NCBI RefSeq assembly: GCF_900187265.1
Contig: NZ_LT906450.1
Location: forward strand, 1,417,444-1,481,443
Reading direction: 5' to 3'
DNA length: 64,000 bases
Origin: Rhodococcus rhodochrous
GTDB lineage: Bacteria > Actinomycetota > Actinomycetes > Mycobacteriales > Mycobacteriaceae
Shown: in pieces, positions 25,696 through 34,137 of the stretch
Layout of the letters: every line of letters starts with the position of its first letter
How positions within the stretch are numbered: the stretch's first letter is position 1
Program-made: the position numbers and the translations under genes
Notes under the pieces: generated by a model
What the model saw: only the letters and a program-made list of their open reading frames with translations
Database searches by the model: none
Told to the model about the DNA's origin: nothing

Positions 25696-25701
25696 AACCT
25701 A
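25696..25701 (-). promoter_or_regulatory. -10 hexamer of a leaderless phosphatase gene promoter
   Basis: TAGGTT on the minus strand, 6 bases before the GTG at 25689. Confidence 0.45.
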
Positions 25702-25764
25702 CCCGCCCGGGGCCGGTGTACCGAACGTCACGGCCGTTCACCCGCGCTGCAAGTTCGCGCTCGA

Positions 25765-25770
25765 TAGTGT
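25765..25770 (+). promoter_or_regulatory. -10 hexamer of a leaderless Eis-like gene promoter
   Basis: TAGTGT, 6 bases before ATG 25777. Confidence 0.45.
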
Positions 25771-25776
25771 CGTTCC

Positions 25777-27006
25777 ATGGGTGAGCGAACGGAACCGGAG
25801 ATCAGAATTCTGGACTCGGAAGCCGAACTGCGGGAGGCGTCCGCGCTGTTCCGCACGGCGATGGTGGGCCTGCCGTCGTGGCCCGAGGTTCCCGACGGGA
25901 CCGTCGGCCGCTACCTCGAGGCCGGTCGCACGTGGGGTGCCTTCCTCGACGGCATGCTCGTCGGGACCGTGGACGCCACGAGCGGAAAGCTGACCCTGCC
26001 CGGCGGCGCCCGGGTGCCGCACGCGGCGGTCACCCACATCGGTGTGCTGCCCACCCATACCCGTCGCGGCGTGATCTCCGGACTCGTGCACCGGCAGTTG
26101 AGCGACGCGCGGGACCGCGGCGAGATCCTCGCGACGCTGCGTGCTTCCGAGGCGACCATCTACGGCCGGTTCGGTTACGGCGTCGCCTCGACCTCGGTGT
26201 CCGTCGACGTCGACGTGCGTCGTGCCGCGCTGCGTCCCGACGTGCCCGAGTCCGGAGCGGTGCGTCTGTTGACCTATCCGGATGCGTGGGACGTGCTGGC
26301 GCAGATACATTCCCGTCATCTGCCGCCGCGCCCCGGCATGATCGACCGGTCGGAGTACTGGTGGAACTCGCGCCGGTGGCGGGCCGACTCGCTCACCGAT
26401 CCGATGTACGTGGCGGTGCACGGCGAACCGGGGCAGGAGGACGGTTTCGTCCGGTACCACCCGATCGACACGCAGGGGTGGTTCACCAGTCGCAACCGCA
26501 CCGTCGTGGTCGACGACTTCTTCGCTCCGTCGCCCGGGGCGTACGCCGGCCTGATCCGGTTCCTGCTCGACCTCGATCTGGTCGACACCTTGCGGTTCGC
26601 GGCGCTTCCGCAGGACGATCAGCTCCCGCTCATGCTCGGCGACGCGCGTGCCGTGCACTTCCGTTCGGTCTCGGACGAGACGTGGTTGCGCATCCTCGAC
26701 CTCGATCGGGCGCTGTCGGCGCGCAGTTACCGAGGGTTCGGCTCGGTGACCGTCGAGGTGACCGATCCGCTGCTGACCGACAACGCCGGTGTCTTCGAGA
26801 TCTCCGCCGACGGCGTGGCGCGCACCGCGGGACCGGCCGATCTGACCATCGACATCGCCGACCTCGGTGCGCTCCTGCTGGGCCGGCAGGGCTGGCATCG
26901 GATGGTCGACGCGGGTCGCGCCCGGGTGCGCCGACCGGAGGCCGTCGACGCCGCTGACCTGCTGTTCTCCTGGCCCCAGGCACCCTTCTCGGGGACCTCC
27001 TTCTGA
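25777..27006 (+). CDS. Eis-family GNAT N-acetyltransferase
   Basis: 409 residues, the length of the Eis family. It has an N-terminal GNAT domain with the acetyl-CoA loop HIGVLPTHTRRGVISGLVHR, a second GNAT-like domain (about 150-290) and a C-terminal SCP2-like domain ending in Phe, whose terminal carboxylate acts as base in Eis enzymes (SGTSF end). The catalytic Tyr region (ATIYGRFGYGVA) is also present. Eis proteins acetylate amines on aminoglycosides, polyamines or lysines; the substrate here is not known. The gene has a leaderless-style -10 (TAGTGT). It precedes lpqY by 114 bases but has no obvious link to trehalose uptake. Confidence 0.9.
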   Translation: MGERTEPEIRILDSEAELREASALFRTAMVGLPSWPEVPDGTVGRYLEAGRTWGAFLDGMLVGTVDATSGKLTLPGGARVPHAAVTHIGVLPTHTRRGVISGLVHRQLSDARDRGEILATLRASEATIYGRFGYGVASTSVSVDVDVRRAALRPDVPESGAVRLLTYPDAWDVLAQIHSRHLPPRPGMIDRSEYWWNSRRWRADSLTDPMYVAVHGEPGQEDGFVRYHPIDTQGWFTSRNRTVVVDDFFAPSPGAYAGLIRFLLDLDLVDTLRFAALPQDDQLPLMLGDARAVHFRSVSDETWLRILDLDRALSARSYRGFGSVTVEVTDPLLTDNAGVFEISADGVARTAGPADLTIDIADLGALLLGRQGWHRMVDAGRARVRRPEAVDAADLLFSWPQAPFSGTSF

Positions 27007-27052
27007 CCTCGTCGTCGTGCCGATTCCGCTCCGGTTGTACGCCCTGCTCGTT

Positions 27053-27082
27053 TTGCTACGGCTGGCCGGTACGGGCGATATC
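27053..27082 (+). promoter_or_regulatory. Possible promoter of lpqY-sugABC
   Basis: TTGCTA (27053-27058), an 18-base spacer and GATATC (27077-27082). It lies about 38 bases before ATG 27121, in the only gap upstream of the operon. Hexamer matches are moderate. Confidence 0.35.
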
Positions 27083-27120
27083 GTCGGATCATCAGGTCCC
27101 CGATGCGAGCGGAGTCGCGC

Positions 27121-28479
27121 ATGAGACGGTCGGGCAAGAGACGGCGGACGAGCCGGGCGGTCACGGCTTCTGCGGCCGCGGTGCTCCTGGCGTCGGGACT
27201 GGCCGCGTGCGGCAGCGACGACGAGGGTGTCGTCCTGTCCTTCTACACGGCCGCCGACGGTGCCGAGCAGTACGCGCAGGCCGCGGAGGTGTGCACCGAG
27301 CAGGCCGGCGGCCGATATCGCGTGCAGCAGAGGACACTTCCGAAGAACGCCGACGACCAGCGACTGCAGTTGGCGCGGCGGCTGACGGGTAACGACCCGG
27401 GACTCGACCTCATGACCCTCGACGTCGTGTGGACGGCCGAGTTCGCCGAGGCCGGATGGGCGTTGCCGTTGCCCGACGATGTGGCCGCCGCGGTCTCCGA
27501 GGGCACCCTCGAAGGCCCCCTCGAATCGGCGACCTGGCAGGACCGGCTGTACGCCGCGCCGCTCAACACCAATACCCAGTTGCTCTGGTACCGAAAGGAT
27601 CTCATGCCGGACGGGCAACCTCCGGAGACCTGGGACGAGATGATCGAGATCGCGAGCGGCCTCGCCGAGGAGGGTCGGCCGTCGTGGATCGGTGTGCAGG
27701 GCCGGCAGTACGAGGGGCTGATGGTGTGGTTCAACACCCTGCTCTCGAGCGCCGGCGGTTCGGTGGTGGGGGAGGACGGTGTCACCGTCACCCTCACCGA
27801 CAACGACGCGGCGGTGACCGCGCTCGACATCATGAAACGCGTCGCGACGGCGCCCGGCGCCGATCCGTCCCTGAACCAGGCCGACGAGGCGGCCGTCCGT
27901 CTCGGCATGGAGAGCGGGCGCACGGCATTCCAGGTCAACTGGCCGTTCGTCCTGCCGGGCATCCTGGAGAACGAAGCGGCCCTGCCCTTCATCGACGAGA
28001 ACGGCAACGTCACCTCGCAGGACACCGGCAACACGGTCCTGACCGTCGACGGTGAGCAGAATTTCCTTCCCGCCCCGTACCCTTCGGTGATCCCCGGCGA
28101 GCCCGCCCAGGTCACCATCGGCGGGTTCAACATCGCCGTCGCCCGCACGAGCACCCACCCCGACCTCGCGTTCGAGGCGATGCAGTGCCTGCGCAACGAG
28201 GAGAACCAGCGCAACAACGCCATCGGTGGCGGCGTGCCGCCGACGCTGGCCGCGCTGTACGACGACCCCGAATTCCAGGAGGCCTATCCGGCCTGGCGTG
28301 AGGTCCGCGCCGGTCTCGAGAACGCCGCGGTGCGTCCCGCTTCACCGGCCTACCAGAGCATTTCGACGCTGGTGACGGCCACCCTCAACCCGGTCGACCA
28401 GATCGATCCGCCCCGCACCGTCGAGGAACTCGCCGAACAGGTGCAGAAGGCGGTCAATTCGGAAGGACTGATCCCGTGA
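27121..28479 (+). CDS. lpqY: Trehalose ABC transporter substrate-binding lipoprotein LpqY
   Basis: Captures extracellular trehalose, released when mycolates are transferred from trehalose monomycolate, for re-import. 452 residues. A basic N-terminus and hydrophobic stretch end in the lipobox LAAC with Cys30 as the lipidation site (from ATG 27121; an upstream ATG at 27103 adds six residues). The mature part is a family-1 solute-binding protein ([33 protein letters not shown]; a C-terminal lobe with [17 protein letters not shown]). sugA begins on its stop codon (GTGA), and the whole set is one operon with the order of Rv1235-Rv1238. Confidence 0.93.
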   Translation: MRRSGKRRRTSRAVTASAAAVLLASGLAACGSDDEGVVLSFYTAADGAEQYAQAAEVCTEQAGGRYRVQQRTLPKNADDQRLQLARRLTGNDPGLDLMTLDVVWTAEFAEAGWALPLPDDVAAAVSEGTLEGPLESATWQDRLYAAPLNTNTQLLWYRKDLMPDGQPPETWDEMIEIASGLAEEGRPSWIGVQGRQYEGLMVWFNTLLSSAGGSVVGEDGVTVTLTDNDAAVTALDIMKRVATAPGADPSLNQADEAAVRLGMESGRTAFQVNWPFVLPGILENEAALPFIDENGNVTSQDTGNTVLTVDGEQNFLPAPYPSVIPGEPAQVTIGGFNIAVARTSTHPDLAFEAMQCLRNEENQRNNAIGGGVPPTLAALYDDPEFQEAYPAWREVRAGLENAAVRPASPAYQSISTLVTATLNPVDQIDPPRTVEELAEQVQKAVNSEGLIP

Positions 28480-29426
28480 CCGCCGTCGAATCGAAACCGA
28501 CCGACGAGACCCCGAAGGAACCGTCGACGAAGACGAAAGCAGCGTTGTCGGAGGGGAAGAAGGCCGAACGACGACTCGGTCTGCTGCTCGTCGCGCCCGC
28601 CGCGATCGTGATGCTCGCCGTGACGGCCTATCCGGTGGGATACGCCGTCTGGCTCAGTCTGCAGCGCTACGATCTGCGGTTCCCCGACGAGCGCCGCTTC
28701 GTCGGACTGTCGAACTACGTCGCGGTGCTCAGCGACGGATTCTGGTGGCAGGCCTTCATCGTCACCTCGCTCGTCACCCTGGTCTCCGTCGCGATCGAGT
28801 TCGTGCTCGGTCTGGCGATCGCTCTCGTCATGCACCGCACGATCGTCGGCAAGGGCATCGTGCGCACGGTGGTGCTGATCCCGTACGGCATCGTCACCGT
28901 CGCCGCCGCCTACAGCTGGTACTACGCGTGGACCCCGGGCACGGGTTATCTCGCGAATCTGTTGCCCGACGGCAGCGCCCCACTCACCGACCAGATTCCG
29001 TCCCTGGCGATCATCGTGCTCGCCGAGGTGTGGAAGACCACGCCGTTCATGGCGCTGCTCCTCCTCGCCGGCCTCGCACTCGTCCCCGACGATCTGCTCA
29101 AGGCGGCACAGGTCGACGGCGCCGGGGCGTGGACGCGTCTGGTGCGGATCATCGTGCCGCTGATGAAACCGGCAATCCTCGTCGCCCTGCTCTTCCGCAC
29201 GCTCGACGCCTTCCGCATCTTCGACAACATCTACGTCCTCACCCGCGGTGCCAACGGCACAGGGTCGGTGTCGATCCTCGGCTACGACAATCTGTTCCGG
29301 GCCTTCAACCTCGGCATCGGGTCGGCGATCAGCGTCCTGATCTTCCTGTGCGTCGCGATCATCGCGTTCGTGTTCATCAAGTTGTTCGGTGCATCCGCGC
29401 CCGGCTCGGACGAAGGGGGCCGATGA
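28476..29426 (+). CDS. sugA: Trehalose ABC transporter permease SugA
   Basis: MalF-type membrane subunit of the LpqY-SugABC trehalose importer. 316 residues. A charged N-terminal cytosolic tail (about 1-35) is followed by six predicted helices, beginning [19 protein letters not shown]. The EAA loop that docks with SugC reads [20 protein letters not shown], followed by [22 protein letters not shown] near the C-terminus is the conserved MalF-type segment. It starts with GTG overlapping the lpqY stop and its own stop overlaps the sugB ATG, so all subunits are translationally coupled. Confidence 0.93.
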   Translation: MTAVESKPTDETPKEPSTKTKAALSEGKKAERRLGLLLVAPAAIVMLAVTAYPVGYAVWLSLQRYDLRFPDERRFVGLSNYVAVLSDGFWWQAFIVTSLVTLVSVAIEFVLGLAIALVMHRTIVGKGIVRTVVLIPYGIVTVAAAYSWYYAWTPGTGYLANLLPDGSAPLTDQIPSLAIIVLAEVWKTTPFMALLLLAGLALVPDDLLKAAQVDGAGAWTRLVRIIVPLMKPAILVALLFRTLDAFRIFDNIYVLTRGANGTGSVSILGYDNLFRAFNLGIGSAISVLIFLCVAIIAFVFIKLFGASAPGSDEGGR

Positions 29427-30256
29427 TGGCCGAGACCAGGAAACGGACCCTGTCGTGGTCGGCGGTGAACCTGATCGTCCTGCTCTACGCACTCGTTCCG
29501 GTGCTGTGGATCGCGAGCCTGTCGTTCAAGCCGCCCGGCACCATCCAGGACGGCCGGTTCATTCCGCAGCAGTGGACGCTGGACAACTATCGCGGCATCT
29601 TCCGCACCGACGCGTTCACGAGCGCCCTGATCAACTCCATCGGCATCGGCCTGATCGCCACGGTCATCGCGGTGATTCTCGGGACGATGGCGGCCTACGC
29701 GATCGCCCGGCTCGACTTCCCCGGTAAGAAGATCCTGGTGGGCGTGGCGCTGCTCATCGCGATGTTCCCCCAGATCTCCCTCGTCAGCCCGCTGTTCGAG
29801 ATCATGCGCGGCCTCGGACTGTTCGACACGTGGGCGGCGCTGATCCTTCCGTACATCACCTTCTCGCTGCCGCTCGCGATCTACACCCTGTCGGCCTTCT
29901 TCAAGGAGATCCCGTGGGAACTCGAGAAGGCCGCGAAGATGGACGGCGCGACACCGGGTCAGGCGTTCCGGAAGGTCGTGGCTCCGCTCGCCGCTCCCGG
30001 CATCATCACGGCGGCGATCCTGGTGTTCATCTTCTGCTGGAACGACCTGCTGTTCGCGATCTCGCTGACCTCCACCGAGCGGTCCATCACCGCACCCGCC
30101 GCGATCGCGAACTTCACGGGTGCCTCGCAGTTCGAGGAACCGACCGGGTCGATCGCGGCGGCCGCCGTCGTCATCACGATCCCGATCATCGTGTTCGTCC
30201 TGATCTTCCAACGTCGAATCGTCGCCGGACTGACCTCCGGCGCAGTGAAGGGATGA
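29423..30256 (+). CDS. sugB: Trehalose ABC transporter permease SugB
   Basis: MalG-type membrane subunit, partner of SugA. 277 residues with six helices: the first at [17 protein letters not shown], the others between about 70 and 265. The EAA loop is [21 protein letters not shown], followed by APLAAPGI. The [10 protein letters not shown] and [10 protein letters not shown] segments are typical for MalG proteins. Start ATG 29423 (MMAETRK) overlaps the sugA stop, and the gene ends in an overlap with sugC. Confidence 0.93.
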   Translation: MMAETRKRTLSWSAVNLIVLLYALVPVLWIASLSFKPPGTIQDGRFIPQQWTLDNYRGIFRTDAFTSALINSIGIGLIATVIAVILGTMAAYAIARLDFPGKKILVGVALLIAMFPQISLVSPLFEIMRGLGLFDTWAALILPYITFSLPLAIYTLSAFFKEIPWELEKAAKMDGATPGQAFRKVVAPLAAPGIITAAILVFIFCWNDLLFAISLTSTERSITAPAAIANFTGASQFEEPTGSIAAAAVVITIPIIVFVLIFQRRIVAGLTSGAVKG

Positions 30257-31428
30257 CTACCGTGGCCGAGATCGTGCTCGACAAGGTGACGAAGGAATAT
30301 CCGGACGGAGCGAAGGCCGTCAGCGACGTGGATCTCGAGATCGCCGACGGCGAGTTCATCATCCTCGTCGGTCCGTCCGGGTGTGGAAAGTCCACGACGC
30401 TCAACATGATCGCCGGTCTCGAGGACATCTCCGACGGCGAACTGCGCATCGCAGGGGAGCGGGTCAACGAACGGGCGCCGAAGGACCGCGACATCGCGAT
30501 GGTCTTCCAGTCCTACGCGCTGTATCCCCACATGTCGGTGCGCGACAACATCGCGTTCCCGCTCACCCTCGCGAAGGTGCCCAAGGACGAGATCGGCCGC
30601 AAGGTCGACGAAGCGGCCCGGATCCTCGATCTCACACAGCATCTCGACCGTAAGCCCGCCAACCTGTCGGGTGGTCAGCGGCAGCGCGTGGCCATGGGGC
30701 GGGCGATCGTGCGCAGCCCCAAGGCGTTCCTCATGGACGAGCCGCTGTCGAACCTCGACGCCAAGCTGCGCGTGCAGATGCGCACCGAGATCGCACGACT
30801 GCAGAAGCGTCTCGGGACCACGACGGTGTACGTCACGCACGACCAGACCGAGGCGATGACGCTCGGCGACCGTGTCGTCGTGATGCGCGGCGGGCTCGTG
30901 CAGCAGGTCGGGGCGCCGCAGGAACTGTACGACCATCCGCAGAACCTGTTCGTCGCCGGATTCATCGGGTCGCCGTCGATGAACTTCGTTCCGGGACAGA
31001 TCGAGAACGGTTCGATCCGCACCTCGTTCGGTGAGTTCCGGTTGCCCGACGAGCGGTGGGAGACCGTGCGCCGCAACAATCCGTCGCGCGAGGTGGTCGT
31101 CGGTATCCGTCCGGAGCACTTCGAGGACGCCGACCTGCTCGACCCGGCCCAGCGGGAGGCGGGCGTGACCTTCTCCGCCGAGGTCGACGTGCTCGAGTCG
31201 ATGGGCTCCGACAAGTTCGCGTACTTCTCGACCGAGGGTCCGGGCGTGCACTCGAAGGACCTCGACGAACTCGCCGCCGACGCCGGCGCCGACATGTCGG
31301 CCGAATCGCTGGTCGCGCGGTTGTCGGTGGAATCGCAGGCCACCAAGGGCGGGACCGTGCAGTTGTGGTTCGACCCGGCGAAGATCGCGCTGTTCGATCA
31401 GGAGACCGGCGCGAACGTCACCCTCTGA
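30253..31428 (+). CDS. sugC: Trehalose ABC transporter ATP-binding protein SugC
   Basis: ATPase subunit that powers trehalose import. 391 residues from ATG 30253; GTG 30262 ([16 protein letters not shown]) matches the start of mycobacterial SugC and is an equal candidate. Walker A is [12 protein letters not shown], the signature [12 protein letters not shown], Walker [12 protein letters not shown] and the switch His in VTHDQTEAM. The C-terminal OB/TOBE regulatory domain (about 240-390) contains [10 protein letters not shown] and VGIRPEHF. MsiK-like multi-system use cannot be excluded. A hairpin after the stop ends the operon. Confidence 0.94.
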   Translation: MTTVAEIVLDKVTKEYPDGAKAVSDVDLEIADGEFIILVGPSGCGKSTTLNMIAGLEDISDGELRIAGERVNERAPKDRDIAMVFQSYALYPHMSVRDNIAFPLTLAKVPKDEIGRKVDEAARILDLTQHLDRKPANLSGGQRQRVAMGRAIVRSPKAFLMDEPLSNLDAKLRVQMRTEIARLQKRLGTTTVYVTHDQTEAMTLGDRVVVMRGGLVQQVGAPQELYDHPQNLFVAGFIGSPSMNFVPGQIENGSIRTSFGEFRLPDERWETVRRNNPSREVVVGIRPEHFEDADLLDPAQREAGVTFSAEVDVLESMGSDKFAYFSTEGPGVHSKDLDELAADAGADMSAESLVARLSVESQATKGGTVQLWFDPAKIALFDQETGANVTL

Positions 31429-31442
31429 CGAATACGAACCTC

Positions 31443-31479
31443 GGTGGATCCGACCCCGGAAAGCGGGGCCGGATCCACC
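31443..31479. terminator. Bidirectional terminator between sugC and the ParB-like gene
   Basis: 16-bp stem with one A-C mismatch (31443-31458 with 31464-31479) and a 5-base GAAAG loop. It is 15 bases after sugC and 8 bases before the end of the convergent gene. Confidence 0.8.
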
Positions 31480-31486
31480 CAAGTCG

Positions 31487-32332
31487 TCAGCGGGGTGCGC
31501 GGCTGCGGAGCTCGTCGACGATCTCCTCGCTCCACACGTGCCGCCGCACGAGCCGGTACCGCTCGCTCGCGATCCACAGATAGACCTCGGCGTCGGTGCG
31601 TGAGCGCAGCATTCCCGCCTCCCGGGCCATCGCGACGACGGGAACGAACTCCTCCTCGTACCAGCGACGCGCGACCTCCTCGCGGGTGAGGTACTCGCCG
31701 AGATCCTGCATGAGCCGGAAGCCCCACGCCTCGACGGCCTCGGCCAGTTCGGCGTACCCCCACGGGTCGGACACGCGGATCGCATCCTGCGCCGCGCCAT
31801 GGAGGGGGACGCGGCCGAGGAACATGCGGAAGTGGTCCTTGCGCACGAGATCGGGGCGGGCCGTGATGCCCTCCGCGGGCACCTTCGTGGTGATCTCGGT
31901 GACGTAGGCGTCGATGGTGCGGTCGCCCTGCGCGTAGGCGATCGACACGCGGTGGTGCCCGTCCTGCACGAAGTGCATCGGCCCCACCCGGTACACCGAG
32001 ATCGGGGGGATGGCCTCGCCGCGACGCCGCGCGGCCGCGATGCGTTCCCAGCGTGCACGCAGACGCGCCGAGGTGGGGCGGAAACGGCGGTCGAAGTCGT
32101 CGGCGCGGTCGACGCTGCCGACGATCGAGGCGACCTCGATGATCTGCAACCCGAGGCGCCGCTCGCCGATACGCCCGAGGGCGGCGACGACGTCGTCGAA
32201 GGGCAGCACCGTGTTGACGTCGGCCGGTTCGCGGCGCAGCCATGCGATCAGCCGGGCGTACTCGGCGCGCCGGCGTTGCCGGGCGAAATCGTCGCCGGCA
32301 TCGGAGACCGGAAAACCGGTGTCGCGAGCCAC
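31487..32332 (-). CDS. ParB/Srx-fold domain protein of unknown function
   Basis: 281 residues, cytoplasmic. The central part shows a ParB N-terminal/sulfiredoxin-like core: IPPISVYRVGPMHFVQDGHHRVSIAYAQG (about residues 109-137), where DGHHR corresponds to the DGxHR/GxxRxxA nucleotide-handling motif. The N-terminal LIAWLRREPADVNTVLPFDDV and the C-terminal helical half (about 160-281, rich in Trp, Arg, Glu) have no known motif. There is no HTH of the ParB type and no parA neighbour, so this is not the chromosome-partition gene. The GTG at 32332 has TACCGT 6 bases upstream. It is divergent from the SUFU/AlkZ-like pair, with 73 bases between the starts. Confidence 0.72.
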   Translation of the reverse strand: MARDTGFPVSDAGDDFARQRRRAEYARLIAWLRREPADVNTVLPFDDVVAALGRIGERRLGLQIIEVASIVGSVDRADDFDRRFRPTSARLRARWERIAAARRRGEAIPPISVYRVGPMHFVQDGHHRVSIAYAQGDRTIDAYVTEITTKVPAEGITARPDLVRKDHFRMFLGRVPLHGAAQDAIRVSDPWGYAELAEAVEAWGFRLMQDLGEYLTREEVARRWYEEEFVPVVAMAREAGMLRSRTDAEVYLWIASERYRLVRRHVWSEEIVDELRSRAPR

Positions 32333-32338
32333 GCTTCG

Positions 32339-32344
32339 ACGGTA
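32339..32344 (-). promoter_or_regulatory. -10 hexamer of a leaderless ParB-like gene promoter
   Basis: TACCGT on the minus strand, 6 bases before GTG 32332. Confidence 0.5.
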
Positions 32345-32393
32345 CCGGGCGGTGCACCGGTCCGGGTGGGAACCGCATGTGCGGGACGGGGGC

Positions 32394-32399
32394 TACATT
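32394..32399 (+). promoter_or_regulatory. -10 hexamer of a leaderless SUFU-domain gene promoter
   Basis: TACATT, 6 bases before GTG 32406. Confidence 0.5.
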
Positions 32400-32405
32400 G
32401 CAGGG

Positions 32406-32996
32406 GTGACCGACGCAGTTCTCGCCACCGTCCGCAGCCACCTCACCGAGCACCTGACCGCGCCGGGTGATCCGGAACCGGAATCGGCGTCGGTGACCTT
32501 CCTCGGTCTCGAACCGATCGAGGTCCTCCGTTTCCGCGGCTCCGAACTCCTGCGGTACGCGACCCTGGGGTGTTCCCGGCACCCGATGGGCGACCCGACC
32601 GACATGGTGGCCGACCCGACGCGCGGGCCGCGTGCCGAACTGGTCCTCAGCCTGCGCGACAACGAGGGCGTCACCGCCGGCGTCCACCGCACCCTTGCGG
32701 TGCTCGCGGCGCTGCCCGCCGTGGAGGGCGTGGTTCTCACCGACGACGCCCTGCTCGATCTCGGGGAGCCGCTGTGGCCGGGTGCCCCGTTCACCGCGGT
32801 GTTGCTCGAGGCGGCCGACGTGCCGTCGCTGGAGTTGCCCGAGCCCTCCGACCCGGTCCACTTCTTCGAGGCCCGCCCGATCACCGGTACCGAGGCGGCC
32901 TGGAAGCGGCTGAAGGGAACCGAGGCGCTGCGCGAGGCGTGGGAGGAAGCGGGCATCGACCTGAGCGACCCGCGCCGGGCGCAAGCACGTCTGTGA
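32406..32996 (+). CDS. Suppressor-of-fused (SUFU) domain protein
   Basis: 196 residues, cytoplasmic. It matches the bacterial SUFU-domain pattern: EVLRFRGSELLRYATLGCSRHPMGDP (residues about 39-64), PRAELVLSLR, and the C-terminal VHFFEARPITGTEAAWKRLKG. SUFU domains are found as immunity or partner proteins in several bacterial systems, but most stand-alone copies are uncharacterised. The GTG at 32406 has a leaderless-style -10. Its stop overlaps the start of the next gene (GTGA), so both are made together. Confidence 0.8.
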   Translation: MTDAVLATVRSHLTEHLTAPGDPEPESASVTFLGLEPIEVLRFRGSELLRYATLGCSRHPMGDPTDMVADPTRGPRAELVLSLRDNEGVTAGVHRTLAVLAALPAVEGVVLTDDALLDLGEPLWPGAPFTAVLLEAADVPSLELPEPSDPVHFFEARPITGTEAAWKRLKGTEALREAWEEAGIDLSDPRRAQARL

Positions 32997-34102
32997 CCGT
33001 CCCGGTTCTCACCGACCGCGCGCTCGGACGCGCCACGCTGGCCCGCCAGCACCTGCTGCGGCGGAGCAGCACGGATGCCCTGTCGATGATCGGGCACCTG
33101 CTCGGGTTGCAGGCCCAGGCACCCCTCGCCCCGTATTTCGCGCTGTGGACCCGCATACGGAACTTCCGGCCCTACGCCTTGTCGGACCTGCTGGAGTCGC
33201 GTGCGGTCGTCCGGATCGCATTGATGCGCGGCACCGTGTTCGCGGTCTCCGGCGCCGACGCGCACGCGCTGCGCCCGTGGGTGCAGCCGGTGCTCGACCG
33301 GGGCGTCGACGCGAACAAGGCCCACCGCATCGGACTCGAGGGTCTCGACCGGTCGGCGCTCGTGTCGGTCGCCCGGGAACTGTTGGCCGGCACCCCGATG
33401 AGTCAGGCCGAGCTGCGACCGTTGCTCGCCGACCGGTTCCCCGACCAGGATCCGGCTGCGCTGGCACACGCGGTGCGGTGCCTGCTCCCGCTCGTGCAGG
33501 TGCCGCCGCGCGGATTGTGGGGACGAGCGGGACAGCCTCGCCTGGCACACCTCGACGAGTACGTGGGCCCGCCGCCTGCGCTGCCCGGTCCCGATCGGCT
33601 GATTCTGCGGTATCTGGCCGCCTTCGGCCCCGCGAGTGTCAAGGACGTGCAGACCTGGTGCGGCCTGACCCGGCTCGCCGAGATCGTCGGCCGACTCCGC
33701 CCGTATCTCGTGGTGTTCCGGGACGAACGCGGAACGGAACTGTTCGACCTTCCCGACGCGCCGCGACCCGACCCGTCGACCCCTGCACCCGTACGGATCC
33801 TCGCGCCGTTCGACAACGTGCTCCTCTCGCATGCCGACCGCACCCGCTTCGTCTCGGAGGAGCTCCGCAGGCGCATCATGGCGGAGAACGGGATCATCGC
33901 ACCCCTGTTGCTCGTCGGAGGCACGGTCGCCGGTAGCGCCCGCGTGACGACCGACCGGAAGGCCGCCGCCGTGGAGATGACGCTGTGGCGGACGGTCGCG
34001 GCGTCCGCGCGGTCGGCGCTCGAAGCCGAGGGCATGCGACTGCTGAGGTTCGCGGCACCGGGGGTAGAGACACACGACGTGCGGTTCGTCGACGCCCGCT
34101 GA
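32993..34102 (+). CDS. Winged-helix DNA glycosylase-like protein (AlkZ/HTH_42 family)
   Basis: 369 residues. This is the winged-helix superfamily in which AlkZ and AlkX (YcaQ) unhook or excise alkylated bases. The catalytic QxQ motif is visible at Gln40 and Gln42 (HLLGLQAQAP), where AlkZ has the QPhiQ pair. The N-terminal ARQHLLRR and later segments RGTVFAVSGADAHALRPW, ILAPFDNVLLSHADR and RVTTDRKAAAVEM are family landmarks. Expected role: repair of bulky or crosslinking alkyl damage, inferred from the family. It starts with GTG overlapping the SUFU-domain stop. Confidence 0.82.
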   Translation: MTVPVLTDRALGRATLARQHLLRRSSTDALSMIGHLLGLQAQAPLAPYFALWTRIRNFRPYALSDLLESRAVVRIALMRGTVFAVSGADAHALRPWVQPVLDRGVDANKAHRIGLEGLDRSALVSVARELLAGTPMSQAELRPLLADRFPDQDPAALAHAVRCLLPLVQVPPRGLWGRAGQPRLAHLDEYVGPPPALPGPDRLILRYLAAFGPASVKDVQTWCGLTRLAEIVGRLRPYLVVFRDERGTELFDLPDAPRPDPSTPAPVRILAPFDNVLLSHADRTRFVSEELRRRIMAENGIIAPLLLVGGTVAGSARVTTDRKAAAVEMTLWRTVAASARSALEAEGMRLLRFAAPGVETHDVRFVDAR

Positions 34103-34137
34103 GCCGTCCCGCCCGTCGAGTTGTCCCCGGCCCGCTG

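Noticed and set aside
31487-32332. Chromosome-partition ParB
   Set aside because: No ParB helix-turn-helix, no parA next to it and no parS-like palindrome seen. Only the ParB/Srx-like core is shared.
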